Counted from the stretch's first letter, positions 8,597 through 18,128 are shown. The stretch is DNA of 64,000 nt from Arthrobacter sp. 9AX (GCF_902506095.1 NZ_LR733293.1:934661-998660); one strand, 5' to 3'. Notes: generated from the letters alone by a model not told the origin. Program-made: numbers and translations.

Positions 8597-8737
8597 CGTG
8601 GACCGCGGAAGTGCCTGTGGAGGACAGGTTGGACGTGCTGTATGTGACGGCTTGTTCCGTGGGTTGTCCGGTTCCCGGTATCCACATAGCAGCCACACCC
8701 GGCGCGGGCTGTCAGGGGTGGCTGGGATACTGAATCA

Positions 8738-10960
8738 ATGGTCGATAACCAGTACGCCACAGCAACTTCTGAACCTGCCCAGGATTTTGACGGGCCCGTA
8801 CCGGGCGCTGCGCCGTCCAGCGGTGCCGGTTCCGCCACCTCGAGCGAAGCACTTGCCGTTCTCCGCGAGCTTGTGGGACACCCCGGGGCTGCGTTCCATG
8901 AGGGGCAGTTTGAGGCCATCGAGGCGCTGGTCGACGCCGGCCGGCGGGCTTTGGTGGTCCAGCGCACCGGATGGGGCAAATCGGCTGTCTATTTTGTGGC
9001 GTCCCTGCTGCTGCGCCGCCGCGGTGCCGGGCCCACACTCATCGTCTCACCGCTGCTGGCACTGATGCGGGACCAGGTGGCTGCCGCTGCCCGGGCAGGG
9101 GTGCGTGCTGTGGCGATCAACTCAGCCAACCAGCTGGAGTGGGACACTGTGCGGGAGCAGCTCGCGGCGGACCAGGTGGACGTCCTCCTGGTTTCCCCCG
9201 AACGGCTCACCAACCCGTCCTTCCGGGAAACCCAGCTGCCCGAGCTGATCCGCCGGACGGGCCTGCTGGTGATCGACGAGGCACACTGCATCTCGGACTG
9301 GGGCCACGACTTCCGCCCTGATTACCGGCGCATTGCGGACCTGATCACGCAGTTGCCGGATACGGTTCCGGTGCTGGCCACCACGGCCACGGCCAACTCC
9401 CGCGTGGTGCATGACATCGAGGAGCAGCTCGGGGATGAAGTCCTCACCATCCGCGGTTCACTGGGGCGTGATTCCCTGCGGATGGGCGTCCTGTCCTTGC
9501 CGGACTCCAAGCAGCGCCTGGGCTGGCTCCTGACACACCTGTCCGATCTCCCCGGCAGCGGCATTATCTATACCCTGACCGTGTCTGCCGCGGAGGATAC
9601 GGCACGGCTCCTGGCCGAAGCCGGCCACCACGTGCTGGCCTATACCGGCCGTACGGACCCGGCGGACCGGGAACGGGCCGAGCAACTGCTGAAGGACAAC
9701 GAGGTCAAGGCCCTGGTGGCTACCTCGGCCCTGGGGATGGGCTTCGACAAACCGGACCTGGGTTTTGTGGTCCACCTTGGCGCACCGTCGTCACCGGTGG
9801 CTTACTACCAGCAGGTGGGCCGCGCGGGTCGAGGCGCCGCCAATGCCGACGTGCTTTTGCTCCCGGGTTCAGAAGACCGGGATATCTGGCAGTACTTTGC
9901 CACCGCCTCCATGCCCTCCGAAGAAAAGGCCGCAGCCGTCCTGGCTGCCTTGGGCGAGGCCGGATCGGCCGTCTCCACCGTGGCCCTCGAGGCGCGGGTG
10001 GACCTCCGCCGCACCCCCTTGGAGCTGCTCCTCAAAGTCCTGTCCGTGGACGGCGCCGTGGAGCGGGTGGGCGGCGGCTGGCGTGCCACCGGACAGCCTT
10101 GGTTCTACGACGCCGAGCGGTATCAGCGGATCGCCGAGGCACGCGTGGACGAGCAGGACTCCATGGTGATCTACCAGGACACCGCCGGATGCCGGATGGA
10201 ATACATCACCTCCGTCCTTGACGACGAAACCGCCGCGCCCTGCGGCCGGTGTGACAACTGCGCCGGCCGGTGGTTCCCGGCTGAGATTGCCGAGGCTGCC
10301 ACGGCGGCGGCCAGCCAGACGCTCAGCAGGGCGGGCGGCGTCCTGGAAGCCAGGTTGCAGTGGCCCAGCGGCATGGACCGGCTGGGCGTTCCGGTCAAGG
10401 GGAAGCTCAAGCCGGGGGAGGGCCTGGCGGAGGGACGTGTCCTGGCAAGGCTGACCGACCTCGGCTGGGGCGGCGCCCTTCGCGAACTCTTTGCTGCGGG
10501 AGCGGAAGACCGGCCGGTGGAGCCGGGCATGCTGCAGGCATGCGTGCAGGTCCTGCGGGAGTGGGGTGCCGGTGATTCGCGCACCCCGGGGTGGAGCGGT
10601 GCCGGCAGGCCGGCTGCCATCGTCAGCATTCCCTCCCGGAGCAAGCCGCAGCTGGTGGATTCCCTGGCCCTGGGAATCTCGGAGATCGGACGGATCCCCT
10701 ACCTGGGCGGGCTGGACCTGGCCCACGGCGGTCCCACCGGAGGCCGCGGCGGCAACAGTGCCTACCGGCTGGCAGGGGTCTGGGACCGCTTGGTGGTGGG
10801 GCCGGAGCTTGGGGCTGCGCTGGGCGGCCTCAACGGCCAGGCCGTGATGCTGATTGATGACCTCGCAGACAGCCGGTGGACCCTCACAGTGGCCGGCCGC
10901 GCCCTCCGGCAGGGCGGCGCCGGAGCAGTCCTTCCACTGGTGCTGGCCCAAGCCGGCTGA
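8738..10960 (+). CDS. RecQ-family ATP-dependent DNA helicase with phosphoribosyltransferase-like tail
   Basis: The 740-residue protein is a superfamily 2 helicase of the RecQ type. Walker A is QRTGWGKSA (Lys81), the DEAH box is IDEAHCISDWGHDFRPDYR (Asp180), motif III is TTATAN and motif VI is QVGRAGRG. A RecQ-type zinc site follows at about residues 484-507 (a Cys, then CGRCDNC). The C-terminal 80 residues are not a standard HRDC domain: VMLIDDLADSRWT (703-715) resembles the PRPP-binding loop of phosphoribosyltransferases. Such tails occur in actinobacterial RecQ-like proteins and their role is unclear. The ATG start is preceded by GATACT six bases upstream, an imperfect -10. It is divergent from manB across 154 bases. 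Repair of stalled or broken DNA is the likely role. Confidence 0.9.
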   Translation: MVDNQYATATSEPAQDFDGPVPGAAPSSGAGSATSSEALAVLRELVGHPGAAFHEGQFEAIEALVDAGRRALVVQRTGWGKSAVYFVASLLLRRRGAGPTLIVSPLLALMRDQVAAAARAGVRAVAINSANQLEWDTVREQLAADQVDVLLVSPERLTNPSFRETQLPELIRRTGLLVIDEAHCISDWGHDFRPDYRRIADLITQLPDTVPVLATTATANSRVVHDIEEQLGDEVLTIRGSLGRDSLRMGVLSLPDSKQRLGWLLTHLSDLPGSGIIYTLTVSAAEDTARLLAEAGHHVLAYTGRTDPADRERAEQLLKDNEVKALVATSALGMGFDKPDLGFVVHLGAPSSPVAYYQQVGRAGRGAANADVLLLPGSEDRDIWQYFATASMPSEEKAAAVLAALGEAGSAVSTVALEARVDLRRTPLELLLKVLSVDGAVERVGGGWRATGQPWFYDAERYQRIAEARVDEQDSMVIYQDTAGCRMEYITSVLDDETAAPCGRCDNCAGRWFPAEIAEAATAAASQTLSRAGGVLEARLQWPSGMDRLGVPVKGKLKPGEGLAEGRVLARLTDLGWGGALRELFAAGAEDRPVEPGMLQACVQVLREWGAGDSRTPGWSGAGRPAAIVSIPSRSKPQLVDSLALGISEIGRIPYLGGLDLAHGGPTGGRGGNSAYRLAGVWDRLVVGPELGAALGGLNGQAVMLIDDLADSRWTLTVAGRALRQGGAGAVLPLVLAQAG

Positions 10961-11014
10961 CGCAAGGGCAGCGGTCCACCGGGCAGGGTGACCCCGCAGG
11001 CTGGTAAAGCCGGC

Positions 11015-12448
11015 TCAGACCCGCTGGGCCTTGCGCTGGCTGACTTCCGCTCCGGCGTGGCGCGGGAGGAAGAGGCTGTCGGCCGTGCTGGCGAGCATCA
11101 GTACCGTCATGGCCAGGAACGCTCCGCGGAAAGGTCCGGCAGCGTCGTCCGGGAAAGTGCCCAGGCCGGCGAAGACCCGGATCAGCAGGGCGCCCACGGC
11201 GATGCCGGCGCCGGTGGCGAGCTGCACGAGGGTGGCCGACACAGTGTTGGCTGATGTCAGCTGTGCCGGTGCGATGTCGGCGTACTGTACCGAGGCGTAG
11301 GCCGAGAAGCCGATGGAGCGGAAGGCCCCGCTGCAGACCAGCAGGGCGAATGTGAGCGCCTGCGGCGTGTCCGGCGTCAGCAGGGCGCAGAGGGCAAAGG
11401 TTGCGGCGGAAGCGATCGACGCGAACACCAGCATTGCCCGGAAGCCGAAGCGCCGGATGAGAGGTGTTGTGGCCGGCTTGATACCGATGTTGCCGATGAA
11501 GACTGCCGCCACCATCGCCCCGGCTTGCAACGGGGACCAGCCGAATCCGGCCTGGAACATCAGCGGCAGGAGGAAGGGAACCGAGCTGATGGTCAACCGG
11601 TAGGCGAACCCGCCGGTGGCCATCGCCCGGAACGTTCGGGTGTTGAACACACCGAGGTCGAAGAGCGGGTTGCGGGTCCGGCGCATCCACAGGACCGCGC
11701 AGAGGAGGGAGACAGCACCAAAACCGGCGCTCAGGGCCGCCCATGGGGCTTCCGGGTGGGCGCTCACCAGTTCAAGGCCCACCACGAGGGCGCCCACGCC
11801 CAGGGTCGTAAGGAACAACCCCAGCCAGTCCAGCCGCCGCCCCGGATCGCCCGCCACGGCCGGGACCATGCGCAGGGCGGCAAGGAACGCCGCGGCCCCC
11901 AGCGGAAGGTTGATCAGGAAGATCCAGTGCCAGGACAGGTAGGTGGTCAATGCCCCGCCCACCAGCGGGGCAAGGACCGGGGCCAGCAGTCCGGGCCACA
12001 CCAGGAACGCCGTGGCGCGGAGCAGGTCGGCTTTGGGGGTTCCCCGAAGAACGAGCAGGGTGCCCACCGGAACCATCATGGCGCCGCCGAACCCCTGCGC
12101 AATCCGGCTGAGGGTCAGCGCAGTGAGGTCCTGGCTCAGCGAGCACGCCAGGGAAGAAAGGGTAAAGATGGCAATGGCCAGGCAGAAGACCCGCCGCGCC
12201 CCCATCCGTTCGGCCAGCCACCCGCTGAACGGAATGCCCATGGCAACAGTCAGCAGGTAGGCCGTCATGGTGATGTTCACGTCCGCGGGCGGGACATGGA
12301 AGTCGGCAGCAATGTTGGGGATGGCCGTGGTGAGGACCGTGCCGTCGAGGAACTCCATAAAGAAGGTGGCCGCCACCAGCAGCGCCAGGCGCGGGCTCCA
12401 GGCCTGTGTTGTGCCGGGCGCCCCATCCACCGTGTTGCTTGCTGCCAT
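11015..12448 (-). CDS. MFS transporter, DHA2-like drug exporter
   Basis: The 477-residue protein is a polytopic membrane protein of the major facilitator superfamily. The first segment carries LDGTVLTTAIPNI, matching the family motif LDxTIVNVALP of EmrB/QacA-type exporters, and the loop after the second segment has the motif-A-like SGWLAERMGARRVF. About fourteen hydrophobic segments can be counted, which fits the DHA2 subfamily. The ATG at 12448 is supported by GGGAGG about eight bases upstream; a longer open frame upstream runs through the tRNA gene and is not coding. It is a stand-alone gene. The substrate cannot be inferred. Confidence 0.92.
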   Translation of the reverse strand: MAASNTVDGAPGTTQAWSPRLALLVAATFFMEFLDGTVLTTAIPNIAADFHVPPADVNITMTAYLLTVAMGIPFSGWLAERMGARRVFCLAIAIFTLSSLACSLSQDLTALTLSRIAQGFGGAMMVPVGTLLVLRGTPKADLLRATAFLVWPGLLAPVLAPLVGGALTTYLSWHWIFLINLPLGAAAFLAALRMVPAVAGDPGRRLDWLGLFLTTLGVGALVVGLELVSAHPEAPWAALSAGFGAVSLLCAVLWMRRTRNPLFDLGVFNTRTFRAMATGGFAYRLTISSVPFLLPLMFQAGFGWSPLQAGAMVAAVFIGNIGIKPATTPLIRRFGFRAMLVFASIASAATFALCALLTPDTPQALTFALLVCSGAFRSIGFSAYASVQYADIAPAQLTSANTVSATLVQLATGAGIAVGALLIRVFAGLGTFPDDAAGPFRGAFLAMTVLMLASTADSLFLPRHAGAEVSQRKAQRV

Positions 12449-12543
12449 CTGCCCATCCTCCCACCGCAAGGGGTCCCGGGACTTGAGGTGTCCGAACGCC
12501 GGACGGACGCAGGATCCAGGCGGGCTCCAGGCCCCGGGAACGC

Positions 12544-12570
12544 AAAAGGCCCCGGTCGAGGACCGGGGCC
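12544..12570 (-). terminator. Intrinsic terminator of tRNA-Ser(GCU)
   Basis: GGCCCCGGTC and its complement form a 10-bp stem around a GAG loop, followed on the minus strand by TTTT, five bases after the tRNA end. Confidence 0.85.
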
Positions 12571-12575
12571 AAACG

Positions 12576-12663
12576 CGGAGACGGGGGGATTTGAACCCCC
12601 GGTGGAGTTGTGCCCCACACTTCATTAGCAGTGAAGCCCATTCGGCCGCTCTGGCACGTCTCC
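12576..12663 (-). tRNA. tRNA-Ser(GCT)
   Basis: The minus strand gives a class II cloverleaf of 88 bases with acceptor GGAGACG/CGTCTCC, anticodon stem CTTCA/TGAAG, loop CTGCTAA (anticodon GCU), a long variable arm and T-arm GGTTCAAATCC. CCA is not encoded. It reads AGC/AGU codons. Confidence 0.96.
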
Positions 12664-12772
12664 AATTGCTATTCCTAGCCCACCAAGGATACGCAGATCC
12701 GGGCATCCAGTGCAAAACGGCCCGCCAGGCCCATCACAGCGTCCCGGGACGCCAGGAGGCCGCCGGGGAGAA

Positions 12773-13309
12773 TCACGCGCTGCCTGGAGAAATTGGCCCT
12801 TGCCAAGGCCGTACCATCCTGACTTCGCGCAGGTTTTCCCATTCCGGGATGACATCCGCGGCGCCGTCGGGGGCAAAACCGAAGTGCCCGTAAAAACCGA
12901 TGGCCCGCGCATTGTCCGCCGCCACCCACAGGCTGGCTGCCGCACCGCCCAGCGCTGCATCCAGCAGGCGACGTCCCAGTCCCAGCCCCTGGTGCGACGC
13001 CAGCAGGTACAGCCCCCACAGTTCAAGGTCGCCGCACGACGGCGGCGCGAAGCTGTGCGCTGAAGCGCCCGGCTCCCTGCGGATACCGGCGAATCCCACT
13101 ATCGTGCCGCCGTCGGAAGCCACCCATGCGCCAGCCGGCTCCGAAGCCTCCAGCAGGTGCCGCCACAGCGGAAGCCGGGACGCAGGCTCCTGCGACTCAA
13201 GGAATTCCTCAGACAGCATGCCCCGGTAGGTCTCCTGCCAGCAGCGGACGTGGACCTCCGCCAGCCGCTCCACATCGGCGGCCGCAGCCCGGCGCACCAG
13301 CAGTACCAA
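12773..13309 (-). CDS. GNAT family N-acetyltransferase
   Basis: The 178-residue product shows the GNAT fold: the N-terminal strand and helix VRRAAAADVERLAEVHVRCW, central strands (IVGFAGIRR, LELWGLYLLASHQG), the acetyl-CoA loop QGLGLGRRLLDAAL (motif A) and the final strands around ARAIGFYGHFGF. The substrate is unknown. The start is uncertain. I place it at TTG 13309, two bases after the stop of the upstream prolyl oligopeptidase, since the conserved core begins a few residues later; a GTG at 13297 is an alternative. It is probably translated by reinitiation from the peptidase message. Confidence 0.85.
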   Translation of the reverse strand: MVLLVRRAAAADVERLAEVHVRCWQETYRGMLSEEFLESQEPASRLPLWRHLLEASEPAGAWVASDGGTIVGFAGIRREPGASAHSFAPPSCGDLELWGLYLLASHQGLGLGRRLLDAALGGAAASLWVAADNARAIGFYGHFGFAPDGAADVIPEWENLREVRMVRPWQGPISPGSA

Positions 13310-13311
13310 GG

Positions 13312-15552
13312 CTAGGAGGTCCCGCCTGCCAGGGCCTTCCACAGGAAATGCTGGCTGCGGGCCTGCAATGCCGCTGCCTGCCGATTGTCTGAAGCCCCGG
13401 CGTGGCCGCCCTCCAGAGCCTCGTGATACCAGACGTTGGGGATGCCCATCGCCAGCATCCGGGCAGCCATCTTCCGCGCCTGCACCGGGCCCACACGGTC
13501 ATCCGAGGTGGCCGTCCAGATAAACGTCTCCGGGTAGTCCACGCCGTCCTTGAGCAGGTGGTACGGCGAGAACCTCCGGATGTACTCCCACAGCTCCGGC
13601 ACGTCCGGGTCGCCGTATTCGGCGATCCACGAGTGCCCGGCAGAGAGCTTCGTGTAGCGGCGCATGTCCAGCAGGGGTACACCGCAGGAGACGGCGCCGA
13701 ACAGTTCCGGGTACTGGGTCAACATGTTTCCTACCAGGAGGCCGCCGTTGGACCCGCCCACGCAGCCCAGCCGCTCCGGGGAAGTGACGCCGCGGGAAAT
13801 CAGGTGCCGGGCCACCGCCGCGAAGTCCTGGTACGCCTTGTGCCGGTTTTCCTGCAGCGCCGCCCGGTGCCACGAGGGCCCGTACTCGCCGCCGCCGCGG
13901 ATGTTCGCCACCACGTACACACCGCCGCGCGCATGCGGTGCGGAACCGTCGGCCCCGGCGGAGGACGTCCGGCGTTCCAGCCAGGCCCTGCCCACGGTGC
14001 CGCTGTACGCCGGTGTGCGGGAGACCTCGAAGCCGCCGTAGCCGGACAGCTGGGTGGGGTTCTGCCCGTCAAGGGCCAGGTCCCGCGGGGCCACCTGGAA
14101 GTACGGAACCCGGGTGCCGTCGTCGGACACCGCAAAGTGCTGCTGGACCTCGTAGGCATCGTCGGCAAAGAACGACGGCGATGTCTTTACCACCGCGTGC
14201 CGGCTCACCACGCCCGGGGTCCCGTCAGTTGCTCGCGCCAGGGTGCCCCGCATCAGGGTGCTGGGGGTGGTGAAGCCGGTGGCGACGAGCCAGAAGTCGT
14301 CGCCCGCACCGGCGCCGGCCTCGTCTTCGTCATCCACCGCGTAGGCGTTGACGTCGTGCAGCGGCGGGCAGGCATCCAGGAGCGAGGACTCCCAGGCCGC
14401 CTCCGGAGACTCGCCGGGCCGGGCCGGATCGAGCACCCGGATTTCCGATGAGACGTCCTTCAGGAGGTTCAGCAGCAGGAAGTTCCGGGTCCAGCTCCAG
14501 GACTGCAGGGAAGTGCCGGCGTCCGGGGTGAACAGTACGGAGACGTCACGCGAGCCCGCCAGGTAGTCCTCGAACGGCGCGGCGAGCAGCGAACCGGCAG
14601 GATGTGTGGCGCCGTCGAGCAGCCAGTCCTGCTGCGGCCGGAACAGCAGCCACTCGCGGTGTGCACTGACGTTGACGTCGGTGGGAACGTCGATCTCCAC
14701 CCAAGCGCCGTCCCGCAGTACAGCATTGCTGCGGTTGTAGAAGTCGATGTAGTCAACGGCGAAGGTCCGCTCGAATCCGGGCGTGGAATCGTGCGCCACC
14801 ACCGCCATCATGTGGTGTTCCGGCACCTCGAACAACCGCAGCGCGTCCGGCAGCGAGTCGCCGCGCTTGAGGGTTACGGCCGTGCGGGCGTAGGAGGAGG
14901 CCGTCCGCGGAAGTCCTTCAGCGGTGGAGGCGACCAGCAGCGTGTCCGCATCCAGCCACGACACGTTGCCCTTCGCCGTCGGCAGGTCAAAGCCGCCCTG
15001 CGCGGGGTCCACGAAGGTGCGCGTCTCCACGTCGAATTCCCGGTACCTGTTGGCGTCGCCGCCGTCCGGTGACAGCGCCAGCAGTGCGTGCCGGTACGGC
15101 TCTCCGGCGGCGGGGCGGAGGAAGGTGGCGCCGTGGAAGACCCACTCCTCGCCCTCAGCGGCGGACAGGGCGTCCACGTCAAGGAGGACATCCCATTCGG
15201 GGGAATCGCTGCAGTAGCTCTCCCACGTGGTGCGGCGCCAGAGGCCCTTGGGGTTCTGCTGGTCCTTCCAGAAGTTGTAGTACCAGTCACCCCGCTTGCC
15301 CACCATCGCGATCCGGTCCGTGGAGTCGAGCACCTCAAGGATGCTGCCCTCGAGCTCCACATAGTCGGCGTCCTCCAGCAGGTCCTCCGTGCGGGAATTC
15401 TGCTCCTTCACCCAGGCAAGCTGCTCTTCGCCGTAGATGTCCTCCAGCCAGACGTTCTCGTCAGTGGGCTCGGGCGCGATGCCCTGCGGGTCGGTACCGG
15501 TGGAGTGGCCGGAACCGGGGGCGGGCGCTGGATCAGCTGCAGTGGTGGTCAT
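13312..15552 (-). CDS. Prolyl oligopeptidase family serine peptidase (S9)
   Basis: The 746-residue product matches cytosolic prolyl oligopeptidases, which cleave short peptides after proline. It has an N-terminal helical segment (ENVWLEDIYGEEQLAWVKEQN), a seven-bladed propeller region, and a C-terminal alpha/beta hydrolase domain with nucleophile GGSNGG (Ser601), acid DDRVGP and base in EGGHAG. No signal peptide is present. The ATG at 15552 gives MTTTAADPAPAP and is preceded by a GGATGGGG region; an in-frame ATG nine bases further upstream is possible. The acetyltransferase follows two bases after its stop. It is divergent from the FAD/NAD(P)-binding gene over 85 bases. Confidence 0.93.
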   Translation of the reverse strand: MTTTAADPAPAPGSGHSTGTDPQGIAPEPTDENVWLEDIYGEEQLAWVKEQNSRTEDLLEDADYVELEGSILEVLDSTDRIAMVGKRGDWYYNFWKDQQNPKGLWRRTTWESYCSDSPEWDVLLDVDALSAAEGEEWVFHGATFLRPAAGEPYRHALLALSPDGGDANRYREFDVETRTFVDPAQGGFDLPTAKGNVSWLDADTLLVASTAEGLPRTASSYARTAVTLKRGDSLPDALRLFEVPEHHMMAVVAHDSTPGFERTFAVDYIDFYNRSNAVLRDGAWVEIDVPTDVNVSAHREWLLFRPQQDWLLDGATHPAGSLLAAPFEDYLAGSRDVSVLFTPDAGTSLQSWSWTRNFLLLNLLKDVSSEIRVLDPARPGESPEAAWESSLLDACPPLHDVNAYAVDDEDEAGAGAGDDFWLVATGFTTPSTLMRGTLARATDGTPGVVSRHAVVKTSPSFFADDAYEVQQHFAVSDDGTRVPYFQVAPRDLALDGQNPTQLSGYGGFEVSRTPAYSGTVGRAWLERRTSSAGADGSAPHARGGVYVVANIRGGGEYGPSWHRAALQENRHKAYQDFAAVARHLISRGVTSPERLGCVGGSNGGLLVGNMLTQYPELFGAVSCGVPLLDMRRYTKLSAGHSWIAEYGDPDVPELWEYIRRFSPYHLLKDGVDYPETFIWTATSDDRVGPVQARKMAARMLAMGIPNVWYHEALEGGHAGASDNRQAAALQARSQHFLWKALAGGTS

Positions 15553-15624
15553 GCGCCCCATCCAAACAACATCCGCGGACGGCTGGCAAGTCAAGCGTGC
15601 AGCACATACTTCGTTTCCAGCCCG

Positions 15625-15630
15625 TACGCT
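15625..15630 (+). promoter_or_regulatory. -10 element of a probably leaderless promoter (FAD/NAD(P)-binding protein)
   Basis: TACGCT ends seven bases before the GTG at 15638, with no ribosome binding site between. Confidence 0.45.
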
Positions 15631-15637
15631 GGATGCC

Positions 15638-17572
15638 GTGGAAATAACGCAGAGCATCCGGACCGCCATCATTGGGGCAGGTCCGCGGGGCACCAGTGTC
15701 CTGGAACGCCTGCTGGCCCGCAGCGCCGCACAGGCCGCGTCCGGCGCCGTGCGCCTCCACATCGATGTGATCGATCCCTACCCCGCAGGTCCCGGCCACG
15801 TGTGGCAGCCGCAGCAGTCACGGTTGTTCCTCATGAACACCCAGTCCTTCTACCCCACGCTGATTCCGGAGGACCCCGCCCTGGCGCCGCCCGTCGCCGG
15901 CACCACCTTTGACCAGTGGCGGACCCGGCAGCGACGCGACCCGTCACCAGCCCTGACCGAGGATGAGCTCGCGGAGCTTGCCGTCCTGGATTCCACCGAT
16001 TTCCCCAGCCGCGCCCTGTACGGCCGCTACCTGCGCGACACCGTCGAGGAGCTGACGTCCAAGGCTCCAGACGGCGTCACTATCGACTTCCACGGAACGT
16101 CCGCGTTGTCGGTGGTTCCCGTGGGGGACGGAACGTTCGACGTCGGCCTGGCGACGGGAGCCACGCTCCGCACCGGTTCCGTGGTGCTGGCCCTGGGCCA
16201 TATCCCGTCACGGCTGAACCCCGAACAGCGGGAGCTCCAGGCTTCGGCGCAGCAGCTGGGCCTGCAGTACCTTCCGCCGGCGGTCCCCGCGGATGTGGAC
16301 TGGTCCCGGATTCCGGCCGGCGAACCCGTCCTGGTCCGTGGCATGGGCCTGAACTTCTTCGACACCATGGTCCAGCTGACCGAGGGCCGTGGCGGAAAAT
16401 TCATCAGCAACGGCGGGGCGCTCCGCTACGAGCCCTCGGGCCAGGAACCGCACATCATTGCCGCGTCCCGCCGTGGAACGCCTTACCGCGCCAAGGCCGC
16501 GCTGAACGGTTACTACCCGGCGTCGGTCACCCTGCGCTACTTCACCGAGGCGGCGCTGGAACGCTTCCGCACCGCGGGAATCCGCCCGGCGTTTGACCAC
16601 GACTTCTGGCCGCTCCTGCACCGCGACGCGCTCTGGGCCTACTACTCCACCCTGGTGCGCTCGCAGCCGAACGCCGTGCCGGACCCGAAAGCATTCCTTA
16701 CCGCCCTGGACGAGGCCCTCCATCCGCACGCGCACAGCGCCGGCAACTGGGAAGACAACGTCGAAAGCGTGCTCGCCGTCCACGTCGGCCCACGGCACCG
16801 GCTCGACCTGGCGGGGCTCGCCGGGCCGCTGGCCGGACGATCCTTCGCTGCACGCACCGAACTGGACGCCGCCGTCGTGGAGTACCTGCTGGATGACGCC
16901 CGCCGGTCCGCCCTCGGCGAGGACGATCCCGTGAAGATGGCCATCGGTGCCCTCCACCACGGGCGCGCCGTCCTGAAGACAGCAGTGGCCGACGGCGGCA
17001 TCACCGATGAGTCCTGGGTTGCGGGACTGCGTGGCTGGTTCGAGTCGTTTGTGGAGGGGCTCGCGAGCGGTCCGCCTGCCCTGCGCGCCGAGCAGCTTGC
17101 GGCGCTGGCCAAGGCGGGAGTGGTCAGCTTTGTGGGGCCTGATCCCAAGTTCGCCGTGGACCGCCGGAACCGCGTCTTCACTGCGGCCTCGCCCTGGGTG
17201 CACGATGTGCCGGTGACGGCAAGGGCCATGGTGGAGGCGCTGGCGCCGGGCAACCGGATCTCCGCCGCCGATTCGCCGGTGCTGGAGCAGTTGCTGCGGG
17301 ACGGGTTGGTGCGGCCGCGGCTGATGATGACTGTTGAGGGAGCCCCCGTGCAGTCCACCGGCCTGGATGTTGAGCCGCACCCCTACCGGCCCGTGGCAGC
17401 CAACGGGTCGGTCACCGAGGGCCTCTACGTGCTCGGGCTGCAGCTCTCCTCCATGCAGTGGGGCACCGCCATCGCCGCCGAAGCCGTCCAGCCCGGCGGC
17501 CCCAATTACCGCAGCGGCCAGCGGACCCTGCGCGATGCCGACGAAATTGCCGCCGCCATCCTGAGCGCCTGA
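15638..17572 (+). CDS. FAD/NAD(P)-binding protein
   Basis: The 644-residue product begins with a Rossmann dinucleotide fold (TAIIGAGPRGTSVLERLL) and continues into a domain with MNTQSFYPT and a second nucleotide-binding stretch (VVLALGHIPSRLN). This matches the large FAD-NAD(P)-binding family with relatives among lysine/ornithine monooxygenases and HcpB-type proteins. The substrate is unknown. GTG 15638 is chosen because the fold begins eight residues later and the frame upstream overlaps the divergent peptidase. A 13-bp stem hairpin lies 15 bases past the stop. The gene is monocistronic. Confidence 0.85.
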   Translation: MEITQSIRTAIIGAGPRGTSVLERLLARSAAQAASGAVRLHIDVIDPYPAGPGHVWQPQQSRLFLMNTQSFYPTLIPEDPALAPPVAGTTFDQWRTRQRRDPSPALTEDELAELAVLDSTDFPSRALYGRYLRDTVEELTSKAPDGVTIDFHGTSALSVVPVGDGTFDVGLATGATLRTGSVVLALGHIPSRLNPEQRELQASAQQLGLQYLPPAVPADVDWSRIPAGEPVLVRGMGLNFFDTMVQLTEGRGGKFISNGGALRYEPSGQEPHIIAASRRGTPYRAKAALNGYYPASVTLRYFTEAALERFRTAGIRPAFDHDFWPLLHRDALWAYYSTLVRSQPNAVPDPKAFLTALDEALHPHAHSAGNWEDNVESVLAVHVGPRHRLDLAGLAGPLAGRSFAARTELDAAVVEYLLDDARRSALGEDDPVKMAIGALHHGRAVLKTAVADGGITDESWVAGLRGWFESFVEGLASGPPALRAEQLAALAKAGVVSFVGPDPKFAVDRRNRVFTAASPWVHDVPVTARAMVEALAPGNRISAADSPVLEQLLRDGLVRPRLMMTVEGAPVQSTGLDVEPHPYRPVAANGSVTEGLYVLGLQLSSMQWGTAIAAEAVQPGGPNYRSGQRTLRDADEIAAAILSA

Positions 17573-17587
17573 CTTCACTGGAGTTTT

Positions 17588-17621
17588 GCAGGCTGCAGGG
17601 ATAAGTGCCCCTGCAGCCTGC
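17588..17621. terminator. Hairpin after the FAD/NAD(P)-binding gene
   Basis: GCAGGCTGCAGGG and its exact complement form a 13-bp stem with an eight-base loop. No good T-run follows on either strand, so termination efficiency is uncertain. Confidence 0.55.
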
Positions 17622-17622
17622 A

Positions 17623-18128
17623 TACCTGGACAAAAACTCCCGGCTGGTGAGGGCCTCAATAAGTAACACTGCGGACCTCCGCGCAGAAATATCCTGACCT
17701 TCCCGGCGGGGACCAAGCGTCTCCGGTTACATGACTTGCGCGTCCGGCGTCGCGGACCCGCGGATCCGGTTCCCCGCGTGCTCCGGGCGTTACACGCAGA
17801 AGTCGCGGCAGGTCATTGCGTGGCCGCGCGTGACACTTCGTGGCGTCGTTTCCTTACGCTGAGTTGCCCCGGGTTTCGGCCCGCGGCCTCGAATGACACC
17901 GGGCGTCCCGGAACAACGCCAGGGAACCTCCCATGACCCCGTACGTCGCGCAATTTCCCCCGATTTCCTGCGGTGAACCGGCCCCTTCTGCCCCGGATTC
18001 TTTCCTGTTCTAGTTGTCCCAACGGCCAGCCCGGCCGGGATCCACTGACCGCACCCGCCTGAACCCTCCGCACTGAGACTGCGCCCTCCACACTGAGCCA
18101 AACCCGCACTGAAAGGCAAGGAACCACC
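17623..18128 (+). other. Long non-coding stretch upstream of the TauD-like gene
   Basis: About 500 bases carry no convincing gene. A possible -10 TACGCT lies near 17857-17862 and would give a leader of roughly 260 bases. The leader contains GC-rich inverted segments and a 26-codon reading frame, but no riboswitch I can recognise. Confidence 0.4.
17933..18013 (+). CDS. Possible 26-residue leader peptide upstream of tauD-like gene
   Basis: ATG at 17933 follows AGGGAACCTCCC and opens a frame MTPYVAQFPPISCGEPAP that continues to a TAG at 18011. It lies in the putative leader of the dioxygenase gene. Only the start context supports it; composition is not diagnostic and a single cysteine does not make a cysteine attenuator. 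Confidence 0.2.
   Translation: MTPYVAQFPPISCGEPAPSAPDSFLF

Noticed and set aside
16208..17716. 502-codon minus-strand frame opposite the FAD/NAD(P)-binding gene
   Set aside because: No family signature and antisense to a Rossmann-fold protein with the right codon bias.
17850..18128. SAM or other known riboswitch upstream of the TauD-like gene
   Set aside because: I could not match the conserved cores of SAM-I, SAM-II or SAM-IV, so no riboswitch is called.
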